Shown one piece after another: positions 1 to 9,199 of a DNA stretch of 64,000 bases. Source of the stretch: Neopusillimonas maritima (GTDB taxonomy: Bacteria; Pseudomonadota; Gammaproteobacteria; Burkholderiales; Burkholderiaceae_B); contig NZ_NQOU01000001.1 in assembly GCF_003576595.1 (NCBI RefSeq), positions 374,337 through 438,336 of the forward strand. The letters run 5' to 3'. A program made the position numbers and the translations under genes. Position 1 is the stretch's first letter. Each line of letters begins with the position of its first letter. The notes beneath the pieces are model-generated. The model did no database searches, was not told the origin of the DNA, and saw only the letters and a program-made list of their open reading frames with translations.

Positions 1-572
1 TGCCAGGCGGTCTCCGGATTAGCCAGTAACCCGTCTATGTGCGCCTGCTGGGCCTGTTTCGACATGTGAAACCAAAGCTTAACAACCTGTACCCCGTTGC
101 GACTTAAGGTCGTTTCGAAATCACGAATGGCGTGCGTCACCGCCTCCACCTGTTTCCAATCGGGTCGTTTTTTCTTCAATAACTCAAATAACGGCCGATA
201 CCACGAGCCGAACACAATTCCGGTAGTGCCTTTTGCAGGCATATGTTGCCAATAGCGCCACAATGGTGGCATTAATGATGCCGGCGCTTCAGGTTCACCA
301 AAAGCCAGGGTGTGAACATAACGCGCGTCCATCCACTCATTCAACAGATTAATGCAGCGGCCTTTACCGACCCCGTCAATACCGGCAATCACAATTAACA
401 ACGCCTGATTCGCTCGCCGCAAATGCGCATACTGTGCTTTCAGCAACTGAAGTCGAAGTAGTTGCGCCTGTTGCAGACCTGTCGTTTCGTCAATAACAGG
501 GTCTGCTTCGGCGCGCTCAAGCGAAGCCGCAATATGCGGCGAAATCGGAAACGAATCAGGGCTGTTTTTCAT
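1..572 (-). CDS. Polyphosphate kinase 2 family protein (polyphosphate:AMP phosphotransferase-like), partial
   Basis: The reading frame starts at ATG 572 and runs off the left edge of the window, so only the first 190 or so residues are seen. A Walker A-type loop (GIDGVGKG, about residue 60) is followed by NLLNEWMDAR and later by FGSWYRPL. This arrangement is typical of the PPK2/Pap family, which moves phosphate between polyphosphate and nucleotides in the cytoplasm. The NLLNEWMD element favours the polyphosphate:AMP phosphotransferase branch over thymidylate kinase, which shares the P-loop. The GMC oxidoreductase stops 10 bp upstream on the same strand, so the two may share a transcript. The subclass (AMP, ADP or NDP acceptor) cannot be settled from this fragment. 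Confidence 0.8.
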   Translation of the reverse strand, partial: MKNSPDSFPISPHIAASLERAEADPVIDETTGLQQAQLLRLQLLKAQYAHLRRANQALLIVIAGIDGVGKGRCINLLNEWMDARYVHTLAFGEPEAPASLMPPLWRYWQHMPAKGTTGIVFGSWYRPLFELLKKKRPDWKQVEAVTHAIRDFETTLSRNGVQVVKLWFHMSKQAQQAHIDGLLANPETAW

Positions 573-582
573 TAAACGCCCC

Positions 583-2226
583 TCAGGCGGTTTGCCCCGT
601 TTGCACTTCAAGCGACTGAAACTGAATCGACAAGCGCTGCGCCAGACGGTGTGAAAGCGCCATAATGGTCAGCGTGAGGTGTTTATCCGGCAAATGTGGA
701 ACGACGCCGCCATCACACACGTACAGGTTATCGAAACCATGCACGCGCAGATGGCTGTCAACCACACCTTCGGACGGATCGGCCGACATGGCGGTGGTAC
801 CCGCATAATGAATGCCGGTGCCACTGTTGTCGCGGGTTTCATAAATCAGTGTGGAAGAAGCCGACTTCAGAATTTTCCGGCCCCATGCCATCATGACATC
901 CATTTGCTCATGAACCGATTCCGGCATCGTGAAATCAACCGCCACCTGCCTCACCCCGTAACGATCCGTGGTGTCGGCGAGCCGAACTTTATTGTCGAGT
1001 TTGCGCTCGCCGGCGCAAAAGAGCCCGAGCGTGACGTAACTGTAAAACAGGTACTTTGCCATCCGTTCCTTGATGCGTGGCGGCATCCATTTCATTTGAC
1101 CCAGATAGTGAGGGACATCGGGAATACCGTGAATGGCGTGACCAATAAACGGAAATTCGGCGCCATCGGCCAACTTGCCGCGCGACATTAAGATCAGCAA
1201 ATCGCCGTAACCAATGTCGTAATCGCGCTGCTTGCCCCACAGCCGACGCAATGAAGTGGACAACACCACCTTAGGATTATCCTGCAAGCCGCGACCCAGC
1301 ATATCGCCGGCATTCCCCAAACCCTGGGGGTCGGTTGCATCTGCCGAGTTGAACAAAATGCGGGGCGTTTCGACGGCCCCCGTTGCCAACACAACCACAC
1401 GTGCCCGAACCCGACGCTTTTCCTGCGTTTGCGTGTCGAGGTACTCTACTTCATCAACTTGATCATTGCGCTGCGCACTGCGCAACACACGCAACACCTT
1501 TGCATTGGAAACCAAACGGTAGTTTGCCAGCGTGGTAATTTCAGGCAATAACCGTGCCGTAAACTTGTATACCGAACCCACCGGGCAGCCCGAGGTACAA
1601 ATACCGGTGGATACACAAGACGTGGCCATCCCCTGACGCGTATTAATGGCTTTACGATTGGGAATCGCATAAGAATAGCCATCTTTCAGCTTTTGTACCG
1701 CATCAACAATCATGTGATCGGCCGGACGCAAAGGCTTGGGCTCAATGAATTCGCCATCCGGAAGCGCATCAAGACCTTCACGTGTGCCACAGACTGTAAT
1801 GAGTTTTTCGATCGCACTGTAATGTGAATCCAGCGATTGGCCTTCAATTGGCCAATACTTGAAATCTTCACGGGCGAACCGCACGCTGACCCCATTCCAC
1901 AAGTTTTGCAGCCCATTAACCGCCAAAACCTGAAAATGCTGAAAGCCCCCCTCGGGTCGCGCTGTTGAGCCGTGTTGACCGTCGGCAAACAAGGGATGAA
2001 CAAACAGGCTGTCGTGCGGATCGCTGGGCCAAACAGTGTTCCGACCTATACCGAAAGTGGAGCCCGGACCCGGTGGCATAACCGTTTTAAAGAAATCGTC
2101 TTGAAGACGTGGACCTTGTTCAAGCGACCAGACATTCACACCGGCCTTGGCCAACTGATGAGCAAGAATGCCGCCCCCTGCGCCTGTTCCTACAATACAC
2201 ACATCGCAATCATAGTCACGCTCCAC
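583..2226 (-). CDS. GMC-family FAD oxidoreductase
   Basis: About 547 residues. The N-terminus holds the FAD dinucleotide-binding motif (VGTGAGGG, then E for the ribose), and the C-terminus the GMC signature region (HYAGTTAMSADP, then DGGVVPHLPDKHLTLTIMAL), which contains the catalytic His area. A CTSGCPVG cluster sits mid-protein. The family oxidises alcohols or polyols (choline, gluconate, sugars, inositol) using FAD. I chose the GTG at 2226: AAAGGAG lies 6 nt upstream and the start overlaps the upstream MFS stop by 11 bp, meaning tight translational coupling. An ATG at 2304 would overlap the transporter by 89 bp and has no clear RBS. The substrate is unknown; the coupled sugar porter suggests a sugar or cyclitol. 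Confidence 0.85.
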   Translation of the reverse strand: MERDYDCDVCIVGTGAGGGILAHQLAKAGVNVWSLEQGPRLQDDFFKTVMPPGPGSTFGIGRNTVWPSDPHDSLFVHPLFADGQHGSTARPEGGFQHFQVLAVNGLQNLWNGVSVRFAREDFKYWPIEGQSLDSHYSAIEKLITVCGTREGLDALPDGEFIEPKPLRPADHMIVDAVQKLKDGYSYAIPNRKAINTRQGMATSCVSTGICTSGCPVGSVYKFTARLLPEITTLANYRLVSNAKVLRVLRSAQRNDQVDEVEYLDTQTQEKRRVRARVVVLATGAVETPRILFNSADATDPQGLGNAGDMLGRGLQDNPKVVLSTSLRRLWGKQRDYDIGYGDLLILMSRGKLADGAEFPFIGHAIHGIPDVPHYLGQMKWMPPRIKERMAKYLFYSYVTLGLFCAGERKLDNKVRLADTTDRYGVRQVAVDFTMPESVHEQMDVMMAWGRKILKSASSTLIYETRDNSGTGIHYAGTTAMSADPSEGVVDSHLRVHGFDNLYVCDGGVVPHLPDKHLTLTIMALSHRLAQRLSIQFQSLEVQTGQTA

Positions 2227-3907
2227 GCGAATCTCCTTTGTTGTCCACTTGCGGCTCTCCAACCCATTCCAGAAACGACGGCGAGGCAAACCGGATATGC
2301 TCAAAAAACGCCACGAAAGTCTCGCGTTCGGACCCCATATCGTGCTGCGTCAGCGTTTGTCTCGACTGCCGGCTTACCCGTGCATGAACAATGCGCAGCG
2401 CCGTGCGAACCTGGTGATTGTCATAACCTACTTCGCTAATTCTGTTAATTAAAGGGCGTAAATAGGCACGATACGGACTAAGCTCGACAAGCTGCGTCAG
2501 CATTTCATGCGCCTGATCCTGGGTAATGTCCGGAGCATCGGTGTACATAGGTGGCGGCGCAAATTGGCCCAACATATGAAACGGACGGCCCGACAACAAA
2601 TGTTTTTCGATGTCTTCGAGCGAAACACCGCTGGTTTCAGGAATACGCAAATAGGTAAAGATCACGCCTGCAACACAGACCAACGCGTAAATGCCGAACA
2701 CCCCGCCCAGCCCAAGCGCCGAGACCAGAACCGGAAACGAAAACACCACCAGAAAATTGAAACCCCAATTGGTAAGTGAGGTCACGCCCATCGCCATGCC
2801 ACGCACATGAGACGGAAAAATTTCAGCCATCATGACCCACGGCAAAGGACCGATACTGGCGGCAAAAGCCGCTATATAAAGCGCCATACCGATGACGGCA
2901 AGAATATCGAGCGACTGTATCCCGGTTGCCGCGCCTACGGCAATCATGCCCAAACCCAACGCGGTACCCACGAACCCCAAAAACAAGAGGCGACGACGCC
3001 CGATGCGGTCGATAAGATACATACCAACCAACGTCATGAGTACATTAACCACCCCGACGCCAATCGTAGCCATGAGCTGGGTGGAGCCGGAATCAAAACC
3101 GGCCTCTTGAAAGACCGTAGGCGCATAGTAAATAACGGCGTTAATGCCACTTAGCTGTTGCAGGAAAAAGAGCCCGATACCCACAATAAACGCCGGCCAG
3201 ACGACAGGTGCCAGCAAATCGGCCCAACGACCCGAACCGCCCGTGTCCATGGCCGCTTTGATATGCCCAAGCTCTGATTCAATTTCATGCTGACTTACAG
3301 ACGTGCCACGGACCCGTTGCAGGGCACGTCGTGCGTCTTCGGTACGCCCTTTCAAAATGTACCAGCGCGGCGTATCTTTCAAAACCGCCATGCCAAGGAA
3401 CAGGGCAATACCCGGCAAAGCGCCCAGCATAAACATAGTGCGCCACTTATCGTCGAAGGCGAAATTCACCAGATAGGCCGAAAGAATACCAATGGTAATG
3501 GCAAGCTGATAAACCGAAACCAACATACCGCGCTGCTTACTGGGCGCGCTTTCAGAGATATATAAAGGCGCCACCATGGCGGCCACCCCCACCGCCAGGC
3601 CCAGCACTAACCGGCATCCGGTCAGCACCCACACCCCCGGCGCCAGGCCGGCGCACAACGCACCGATCACGAACAAAACAGACGCAAACAATAAGGTTTG
3701 ACGACGACCGAAACGCTCGGCCAACGACCCGGCCAATAAGGCACCGAACAACGCGCCGAACGGCACGGCGGCCGTCATCATGCCCTCTTCCAACGAGGTT
3801 ATCTGAAACTCGGCGCGCAAAGACGACAACGCGCCGGCAATCACCCCTTCATCGAAACCAAACAGAATGCCGGCAAGACCCGCTACCAACGCAACAAAAT
3901 AAATCAC
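2216..3907 (-). CDS. Sugar-porter family MFS transporter with long C-terminal extension
   Basis: 563 residues beginning with a GTG (3907) preceded by GGGGAG. Residues 1-445 or so form the 12-helix sugar porter core, with the family's motifs: FGFDEGVIAGAL in TM1, AERFGRRQ after TM2, DRIGRRRLL in the middle loop, and a terminal PETSGVSLEDIE. XylE/GalP-type porters usually end here at about 460-480 residues. This one continues for about 115 more soluble residues (from FHMLGQFAPPPMY) that I do not recognise. It probably imports a monosaccharide or polyol by proton symport. Its stop overlaps the GMC oxidoreductase start by 11 bp, so uptake and oxidation are probably coupled. Confidence 0.85.
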   Translation of the reverse strand: MIYFVALVAGLAGILFGFDEGVIAGALSSLRAEFQITSLEEGMMTAAVPFGALFGALLAGSLAERFGRRQTLLFASVLFVIGALCAGLAPGVWVLTGCRLVLGLAVGVAAMVAPLYISESAPSKQRGMLVSVYQLAITIGILSAYLVNFAFDDKWRTMFMLGALPGIALFLGMAVLKDTPRWYILKGRTEDARRALQRVRGTSVSQHEIESELGHIKAAMDTGGSGRWADLLAPVVWPAFIVGIGLFFLQQLSGINAVIYYAPTVFQEAGFDSGSTQLMATIGVGVVNVLMTLVGMYLIDRIGRRRLLFLGFVGTALGLGMIAVGAATGIQSLDILAVIGMALYIAAFAASIGPLPWVMMAEIFPSHVRGMAMGVTSLTNWGFNFLVVFSFPVLVSALGLGGVFGIYALVCVAGVIFTYLRIPETSGVSLEDIEKHLLSGRPFHMLGQFAPPPMYTDAPDITQDQAHEMLTQLVELSPYRAYLRPLINRISEVGYDNHQVRTALRIVHARVSRQSRQTLTQHDMGSERETFVAFFEHIRFASPSFLEWVGEPQVDNKGDSRGA

Positions 3908-3954
3908 CTGACTCCCCCTGAGTTTTTTGATTGGTTGTTTTACAGGCGATCGAT

Positions 3955-5274
3955 TCAGCTTAAGACCGCGCGAGATACTTTCTTAATGGCTGTAATAATG
4001 TCGTTGATATCGTTATCTTTCAGAACAGAGGCGATGGTGAGCAATGCCCCGCGCGCATGCATCGCGTCGCACTCAGGCAAAGCGCCATGTTCATAACTGT
4101 ACTGCTCTGCAAATGAATTCAGCGGATGCGACCATGGAAAGCCATCGGCGCTGTTCGAACGCTTATTCACCAGGCTTGGAATATTGGAATACCAGTGCAG
4201 GCCCCAATCACGCATCGTCAAGCAAGCCAAGCTGCCGTCCGGCCCCCTAATACCCTCGGCTTTCAGGGCATCGACAAAGCGTTGCGCATGATCTTCCGTG
4301 GGTAATAGCATCAGCATGAAAGGCCCGGAGTCTCCGGCAGGATCGGGCACATGACGAAACTCAAGGCCCGGTGTGCCCTCGAGCGCTTCGCGGATACGCC
4401 ATTTCGCCCCTCGCATCGCGCCCGTAATTTTTTCCAGCTTGCGCATTTGCGCCAGCGCCATAGCCCCCGTTAATTCCGGCATGCGCGCGCCAACGCCCCA
4501 AAGCTGGGTGTTCGGGTCGGAGGTGTCAAGCCGCCCTGCCGGAGTACGCGGATAACCCAAGTCGTGCAACGCAACGATTCGTTTGAACAACGCATCGCTC
4601 TGCGTGACAACCATGCCGCCCTCACCGGATGTCATGTTCTTGTTTAACTGAAAACTGAACACACCGATATCACCAAACGTGCCAACGGCCTGCCCTTTAA
4701 AGCTGGCTCCCGAAGCCTGTGCACAGTCTTCAATAAGGGCCAGACGATTTTCCCGACATAGAGCCGCAATTTCGTCGATCCGCCCTGGGGCCCCGCTCAT
4801 GTGAACGCATAATACCGCCCGCGTTTGCGGCCCGATCTTTTCTCGCAAATCGTTCGGGTCCAGGCAAAATGTTTTGTCGACATCCACCAGGCGGGGAATA
4901 GCACCCGAGCGCACAACGGCAGATACGCAACTGACCCATAAATATCCGGGCACCAGTACCTCGTCGCCGGGACCCAACCCCAGTGCCGACATGGCAATGC
5001 TTAAGCCAGCCGTGCCGGAGGACACGCCTAAAGCATGCTTGTGCCCATATTTCTCGCACCACTCTTTCTCGAAAACGTCGACCATATGCTGGGCCTGCGG
5101 CCCGTAAAAGCGGAATGGGCTGTGTGCATCGACCACCCGCATAACCAATTCGCGCTCTTCTTCATTCATCCATCCTGCGCCTGGAAACTCCCAGGGTAAT
5201 GGTGCTGTTCTAACTGGTTGGCCACCATCAATGGCCAGTTGTTCGGCGGACGTTGATGCAGAATTCGACGACAT
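3955..5274 (-). CDS. DegT/DnrJ/EryC1/StrS family PLP-dependent aminotransferase
   Basis: 439 residues. Fold type I aminotransferase with SSGTAGL for phosphate binding (about residue 85), IEDCAQASGA with the pyridine-contacting Asp183, and the PLP-binding lysine K212 in QLNKNMTSGEGG. The family transaminates keto-sugars or keto-cyclitols. The N-terminal LAIDGGQPVR and the N-K-N-M-T-S-G-E-G-G context resemble inosamine and aminosugar enzymes, but the exact substrate is an inference. GGAG lies 9 nt before the ATG. The gene is upstream of, and in line with, the MFS-GMC pair, which fits a scheme of import, oxidation to a ketone, then amination. It is divergent from the sugar porter at 5381 across a 106-bp gap. 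Confidence 0.85.
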   Translation of the reverse strand: MSSNSASTSAEQLAIDGGQPVRTAPLPWEFPGAGWMNEEERELVMRVVDAHSPFRFYGPQAQHMVDVFEKEWCEKYGHKHALGVSSGTAGLSIAMSALGLGPGDEVLVPGYLWVSCVSAVVRSGAIPRLVDVDKTFCLDPNDLREKIGPQTRAVLCVHMSGAPGRIDEIAALCRENRLALIEDCAQASGASFKGQAVGTFGDIGVFSFQLNKNMTSGEGGMVVTQSDALFKRIVALHDLGYPRTPAGRLDTSDPNTQLWGVGARMPELTGAMALAQMRKLEKITGAMRGAKWRIREALEGTPGLEFRHVPDPAGDSGPFMLMLLPTEDHAQRFVDALKAEGIRGPDGSLACLTMRDWGLHWYSNIPSLVNKRSNSADGFPWSHPLNSFAEQYSYEHGALPECDAMHARGALLTIASVLKDNDINDIITAIKKVSRAVLS

Positions 5275-5380
5275 AACGGGTAGCTCCAGAACGACAAGGG
5301 GTGGTCGGACAGCGTCGCACAGTGTAAAGTCAGGAACCGTTGAAGTCTATGCGGAATAACCAATAAAAAAGGACAGTGCT

Positions 5381-6769
5381 TTGAGAGGTTTGGACCCCAG
5401 TTATCGCGTTGCCGCCCTGGTTTGCTGTTTCGGCATTTTGTTTGGTTTTGGCATCACCTCTATTGCCGGCGTACTGGAACGCTTAGCCGTGATATTCCAG
5501 CTGGATACCAGTGCTCAGGAAACACTGGTTTCAACGTTGGTCATCGCCTGCTTTGCAGGCGCCATGCTGGCCGCCCCGTTGTCGTCCCGTTGGGGACGAC
5601 GCCCTGTTATGTATCTGGCATTCGCTTTAACTTTGGCCGGATATGCCGTGATTCTTTCCGAACCTGCTTACGGCGTTCTGATCGCCGCGCGCCTGGCGTT
5701 GGGCATCTCGATCGGGCTGTCGTCCATGGTCGTACCTATGTATGCCGCTGAAGCCACGCCGGCCCGAAAACGCGGCGCCGTCGTGGCCCTTTTTCAACTT
5801 GCCATCACCGCGGGCATTTTATTGTCGTACACCGTTGCTCTGCTATTCGTGTCGTCTTGGTCGTGGTTCTACATTATGGGCGTTGGCATCATTCCCGGCA
5901 TTTTGGGTGTTTGGGTTTTAATTAATCTTCCGGAAAGCCCACGCTGGCTAAGTGCAAAGTCTCGGCTGGAAGACGCCGGCAACGCTGCCCGCGCCTTATC
6001 CTTGCAGCAAGAGTGGCACGAAGCGGCACGCCAGGAAGAAAGCCTCGATGCAAACACGCATGTACCATCTGCAGCACACCCCGCCACCCCCACAAAAAAA
6101 TCCCGCACCAGCATTGTGGCCGTGCTGGTGCTGTGCAGTACGCTTTTCATTCTGCAGAATTTCAGCGGCATCGACGCCATCCTCTACTATGCTCCCCACC
6201 TTTTCCAGACACTGGGGTTTGCGCCCGGCACTGCGTCACTGGCCGCCACGTTCGGGCTCGGGCTGGCCAATTTTCTGGCTACCATTGTTGCGCTGAAACT
6301 GGTCGACAACGCCGGGCGACGTCCATTGCTGATTTTCGGCTCCGCTCTCATGACGGTCGGTCTGGCGCTGGTCATTTTGGCTTCACTCTATGCCATGCCC
6401 TATATTGGCTTAATTGGCTTGTGCCTCTTTATCGTTGCCTTTGCCATCAGCCTGGGGCCTTTACCCTATGTCATGATGTCTGAACTTTTCCCCAGTGCAA
6501 TCCGTGAAAACGGCATTGCCGTCGCCTCGTCAATCAGTTGGCTTTTCAACGCCACCATTGCATTTACTTTCCTGTCGGTCATCAATACCATCGGGCTAAG
6601 CGCCACAATTGGCATTTTCATGGTGGTTTGCCTCATGTCCCTCATCATCAGCATCATTTACTTGCCGGAAACCCGGCGCGTTCGCCTAGAGGACATTGAA
6701 ACCAAGGTCATGCAGGGCGAAAAGCTGCGCAATCTTGGGTTGCCACGCGGTACCGGGCCGAATACTTAG
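5381..6769 (+). CDS. Sugar-porter family MFS transporter
   Basis: 462 residues, 12 predicted TM helices, with sugar porter motifs: FGFGITSIAGVL in TM1, SSRWGRRPVMY after TM2, LPESPRWL after TM6, VDNAGRRPLL, and PETRRVRLEDIE at the end. The length is normal for XylE/GalP-type proton symporters, unlike the neighbouring porter at 2216-3907. The start is probably TTG 5381, with AAAGGA about 8 nt upstream; no better ATG is in frame before TM1. It is divergently arranged with the DegT aminotransferase, so a shared control region of 106 bp is likely. The substrate is unknown; two sugar porters around one oxidoreductase and one aminotransferase suggest related substrates. Confidence 0.85.
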   Translation: MRGLDPSYRVAALVCCFGILFGFGITSIAGVLERLAVIFQLDTSAQETLVSTLVIACFAGAMLAAPLSSRWGRRPVMYLAFALTLAGYAVILSEPAYGVLIAARLALGISIGLSSMVVPMYAAEATPARKRGAVVALFQLAITAGILLSYTVALLFVSSWSWFYIMGVGIIPGILGVWVLINLPESPRWLSAKSRLEDAGNAARALSLQQEWHEAARQEESLDANTHVPSAAHPATPTKKSRTSIVAVLVLCSTLFILQNFSGIDAILYYAPHLFQTLGFAPGTASLAATFGLGLANFLATIVALKLVDNAGRRPLLIFGSALMTVGLALVILASLYAMPYIGLIGLCLFIVAFAISLGPLPYVMMSELFPSAIRENGIAVASSISWLFNATIAFTFLSVINTIGLSATIGIFMVVCLMSLIISIIYLPETRRVRLEDIETKVMQGEKLRNLGLPRGTGPNT

Positions 6770-6800
6770 CCTGCTTGTTTTTTGTTTCCAAGGAGTCATC

Positions 6801-7169
6801 ATGCATACCATCACCTGGTTGTTTCTTATTGCCGCCCTACTCCCGATTGTTGCGGCCGGGTGCGCAAAAGCCGGTGCCAAAGGCTTCGACAATGAACAAC
6901 CCCGCCCATGGCTGGCTGCTTTGCAAGGTTGGCGTGCCCGGGCCAATGCGGCGCAAACAAACACTTTTGAAGCCTTGCCGTTTTTCTTTGCCGCCTGCCT
7001 GTACGCCCTGCACCAAAACGCCGACCCAGGTTGGCTGGCCGGCCTGATGGGCGCCTGGATTATCGTGCGCCTGGGCTACCTGGTTTGCTATATCGGTGGA
7101 TACGGCACGCTTCGCAGCCTGGTCTGGACACTGGCCCTGGCGCTAAATATTGCCATTCTATTTGCCTGA
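6801..7169 (+). CDS. MAPEG family membrane protein
   Basis: 122 residues with about four hydrophobic segments. The pattern [28 protein letters not shown] is the MAPEG signature (N and E around the ARAxxAxxNxxE region), followed by [11 protein letters not shown]. The family contains eicosanoid and glutathione-metabolising membrane enzymes, but bacterial short forms are mostly uncharacterised. The start is ATG 6801 with AAGGAG 5 nt upstream; an in-frame upstream start would overlap the preceding transporter. It sits 31 bp after the sugar porter and 8 bp before codA, so the three may form an operon. Confidence 0.75.
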   Translation: MHTITWLFLIAALLPIVAAGCAKAGAKGFDNEQPRPWLAALQGWRARANAAQTNTFEALPFFFAACLYALHQNADPGWLAGLMGAWIIVRLGYLVCYIGGYGTLRSLVWTLALALNIAILFA

Positions 7170-7177
7170 AGATCAAT

Positions 7178-8446
7178 ATGCACATTACCAACGCACGCTT
7201 GCCCCAACAGGACGGTTTGTGGCAACTTCAACTCTCAAACGACCGTATTGAACGTATCGCTCCCGTCGGCGAGACTCTGCCCGAAAATGGGAAATCAAGC
7301 TGTATTGATGCACACGAAGGTTTGGTGATCGCCCCATTTGTAGAGCCTCACATTCACCTGGACACCACCCAAACGGCCGGGCAACCCAACTGGAACCAAT
7401 CGGGGACACTGTTTGAAGGCATAGAACGCTGGGCGGAGCGCAAATCCATGCTGAACATGGAAGACGTCAAAAGCCGTGCGTGGACCACCCTGAAATGGCA
7501 TATTGCCAACGGAGTACAACACGTACGCACCCACGTTGACGTTTCCGATGCTTCCTTAATGGCCTTGAAAGCCATGCTGGAGGTGCGCAGTGAAGTGTCG
7601 CCCTGGGTTGATCTGCAAATCGTGGCCTTCCCGCAAGAAGGTATTTTGTCGTATCCCAATGGCGAGGAATTGCTTGATGAGGCCCTGCGCATGGGCGCCG
7701 ACGTGGTCGGCGCGATTCCCCATTTTGAGTTCACACGCGAACTGGGCGTTGAGTCGCTGCACAAAGCCGTTGCATTGGCCATGAAGTACGACCGCCCTAT
7801 CGATGTGCATTGCGACGAAATCGACGACGAACAATCCCGATTTTTGGAAACATTGGCGATGCTGGCTTACCGGGAGGGCCTGGGCGCGAAGGTAACCGCC
7901 AGCCATACCACTGCCATGCATAGCTACAACGGCGCCTATACCTCGCGCCTGATGCGTTTGCTAAGAATGTCGGGCATTAACTTCGTCGCCAACCCTTTGG
8001 TAAACATTCACCTGCAAGGGCGTTTCGACACCTACCCCAAACGCCGAGGCATTACCAGGGTTAAAGAGTTGCTGGCCGAAGGCCTGAATGTGTGCTTCGG
8101 CCATGACGACGTGTTCGACCCCTGGTACCCGCTCGGCACAGCCAATATGCTGCAAGTACTGCACATGGGAATGCATATTACCCAAATGATGGGCTACCAG
8201 GAACTGGACGAGGGGCTCGACCTGATCACCACACATAGCGCCACCACCCTGGGCCTGGCCAATTATGGTGTGCAGGAAGGTAAAGCCGCCAACCTGGTCA
8301 TCCTGCCCGCAACCAACGGCTTCGACGCCCTGCGCCGTCAAGTTCATGCGCATTACTCTGTGCGTGCGGGGCGCGTTATTGCACACACGCCCCCCAGCAC
8401 CACAACCATTTATTTAAACCAGGACGAAACTGTATCGTTTCGGTAG
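7178..8446 (+). CDS. codA: Cytosine deaminase
   Basis: 422 residues, closely matching the E. coli CodA pattern over its whole length. The metal and active site motifs of the amidohydrolase superfamily are present: [21 protein letters not shown] (here IDVHCDEID), [13 protein letters not shown] and [14 protein letters not shown]. The enzyme hydrolyses cytosine to uracil and ammonia in pyrimidine salvage. The start at ATG 7178 gives the normal length; the frame is open further upstream but overlaps the MAPEG gene. No codB-type cytosine permease is adjacent, so uptake must come from elsewhere or the gene serves internal salvage or repair of creatinine-like or oxidised bases. Confidence 0.95.
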   Translation: MHITNARLPQQDGLWQLQLSNDRIERIAPVGETLPENGKSSCIDAHEGLVIAPFVEPHIHLDTTQTAGQPNWNQSGTLFEGIERWAERKSMLNMEDVKSRAWTTLKWHIANGVQHVRTHVDVSDASLMALKAMLEVRSEVSPWVDLQIVAFPQEGILSYPNGEELLDEALRMGADVVGAIPHFEFTRELGVESLHKAVALAMKYDRPIDVHCDEIDDEQSRFLETLAMLAYREGLGAKVTASHTTAMHSYNGAYTSRLMRLLRMSGINFVANPLVNIHLQGRFDTYPKRRGITRVKELLAEGLNVCFGHDDVFDPWYPLGTANMLQVLHMGMHITQMMGYQELDEGLDLITTHSATTLGLANYGVQEGKAANLVILPATNGFDALRRQVHAHYSVRAGRVIAHTPPSTTTIYLNQDETVSFR

Positions 8447-8462
8447 AACAAACGGTCACACG

Positions 8463-8879
8463 CTACAAATAGGCCCGAATACGCTCTGCCATCGCTTCCA
8501 GTTCCTCGCGCGCAACGGGTTCGGCTGCATGCATACGCAACACCACCCCTTTTTCATGCGGAATCACATGGAAATGGCAATGCGGAACCGTTTGCCCCGC
8601 GGCCACCCCATTCAACTGGGCAATATGAATGCCCTCAACGCCTAACGCCTTTTTTACGGCAATCGCCATGCGGCGCGTGACGCGAATACATGCCTGGGCA
8701 CCCTCTTCCGATACATCCAGCAAGGTTTCAGCCGGCTCTTTGGGAATAACAAGCAAGTGCCCATCGGCCTGTGGCATTAAGTCCATGAATACCAGCGTGT
8801 GCTCATCTTCATACACCCTTACACAAGGCGCCTCGCCACGCAGAATTTTGGCAAAAATATTATTGCTGTCGTAAGCCAT
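8463..8879 (-). CDS. HIT family nucleotide-binding protein
   Basis: 138 residues with the histidine triad motif HCHFHVIP near residue 100 and the family pattern NIFAKILRGE at the N-terminus followed by VFMDLMPQADGHLLVIPK. HIT proteins of this size are cytoplasmic nucleotide hydrolases or transferases acting on purine phosphoramidates or dinucleoside polyphosphates (Hint/HinT branch). It is convergent with codA, with 16 bp between the two stops. No operon partner is visible. The exact substrate cannot be read from sequence. Confidence 0.9.
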   Translation of the reverse strand: MAYDSNNIFAKILRGEAPCVRVYEDEHTLVFMDLMPQADGHLLVIPKEPAETLLDVSEEGAQACIRVTRRMAIAVKKALGVEGIHIAQLNGVAAGQTVPHCHFHVIPHEKGVVLRMHAAEPVAREELEAMAERIRAYL

Positions 8880-8915
8880 CCAAGCTCTCCGATGTTGTTA
8901 TTGACCAAATAGAAA

Positions 8916-9059
8916 TTGTATGGGGGTATTGTATCGGCACAATATACCGGTGCCGCGCTATTGGGCGCCATGCTGTTGATTATGGTTGGCGGCGGGGTAC
9001 CGGTAACGCTGGCAAGCACGTTACTGGCAATTAGCTGGATTTTATATTTGGGTACTTAA
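8916..9059 (+). CDS. Possible small membrane peptide (uncertain)
   Basis: A 47-residue open frame (TTG 8916, or ATG 8970 for 29 residues) that is almost entirely hydrophobic: GAALLGAMLLIMVGGGVPVTLAS then a second short hydrophobic run ending ILYLGT. It fills the gap between the HIT gene and tRNA-Thr. There is no clear ribosome binding site for the TTG. It could be a genuine small membrane protein, a remnant of a larger transporter, or chance. Confidence 0.25.
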   Translation: MYGGIVSAQYTGAALLGAMLLIMVGGGVPVTLASTLLAISWILYLGT

Positions 9060-9060
9060 A

Positions 9061-9136
9061 TGGTGCCGATGAGAGGAGTCGAACCTCCGACCTTCGCATT
9101 ACGAATGCGCTGCTCTACCAACTGAGCTACATCGGC
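9061..9136 (-). tRNA. tRNA-Thr (anticodon CGT)
   Basis: A 76-nt cloverleaf on the minus strand. The acceptor stem pairs GCCGATG with CATCGGC, the anticodon loop is TTCGTAA (anticodon CGT, reading ACG), the T loop is GGTTCGACTCC, and the CCA end is encoded. It stands alone between the HIT and PilZ genes. Confidence 0.95.
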
Positions 9137-9199
9137 TGAAAGATTCAGGGTTGCGATTATAGCGTTTTTTGAAAACGCCTTCTAAAACGGCACGAGTTT

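Noticed and set aside
583..2226. Assignment of the GMC protein as choline dehydrogenase BetA because betT is in the window
   Set aside because: The genes are 40 kb apart, the GMC gene is coupled to a sugar porter, and the sequence does not show BetA-specific features by eye.
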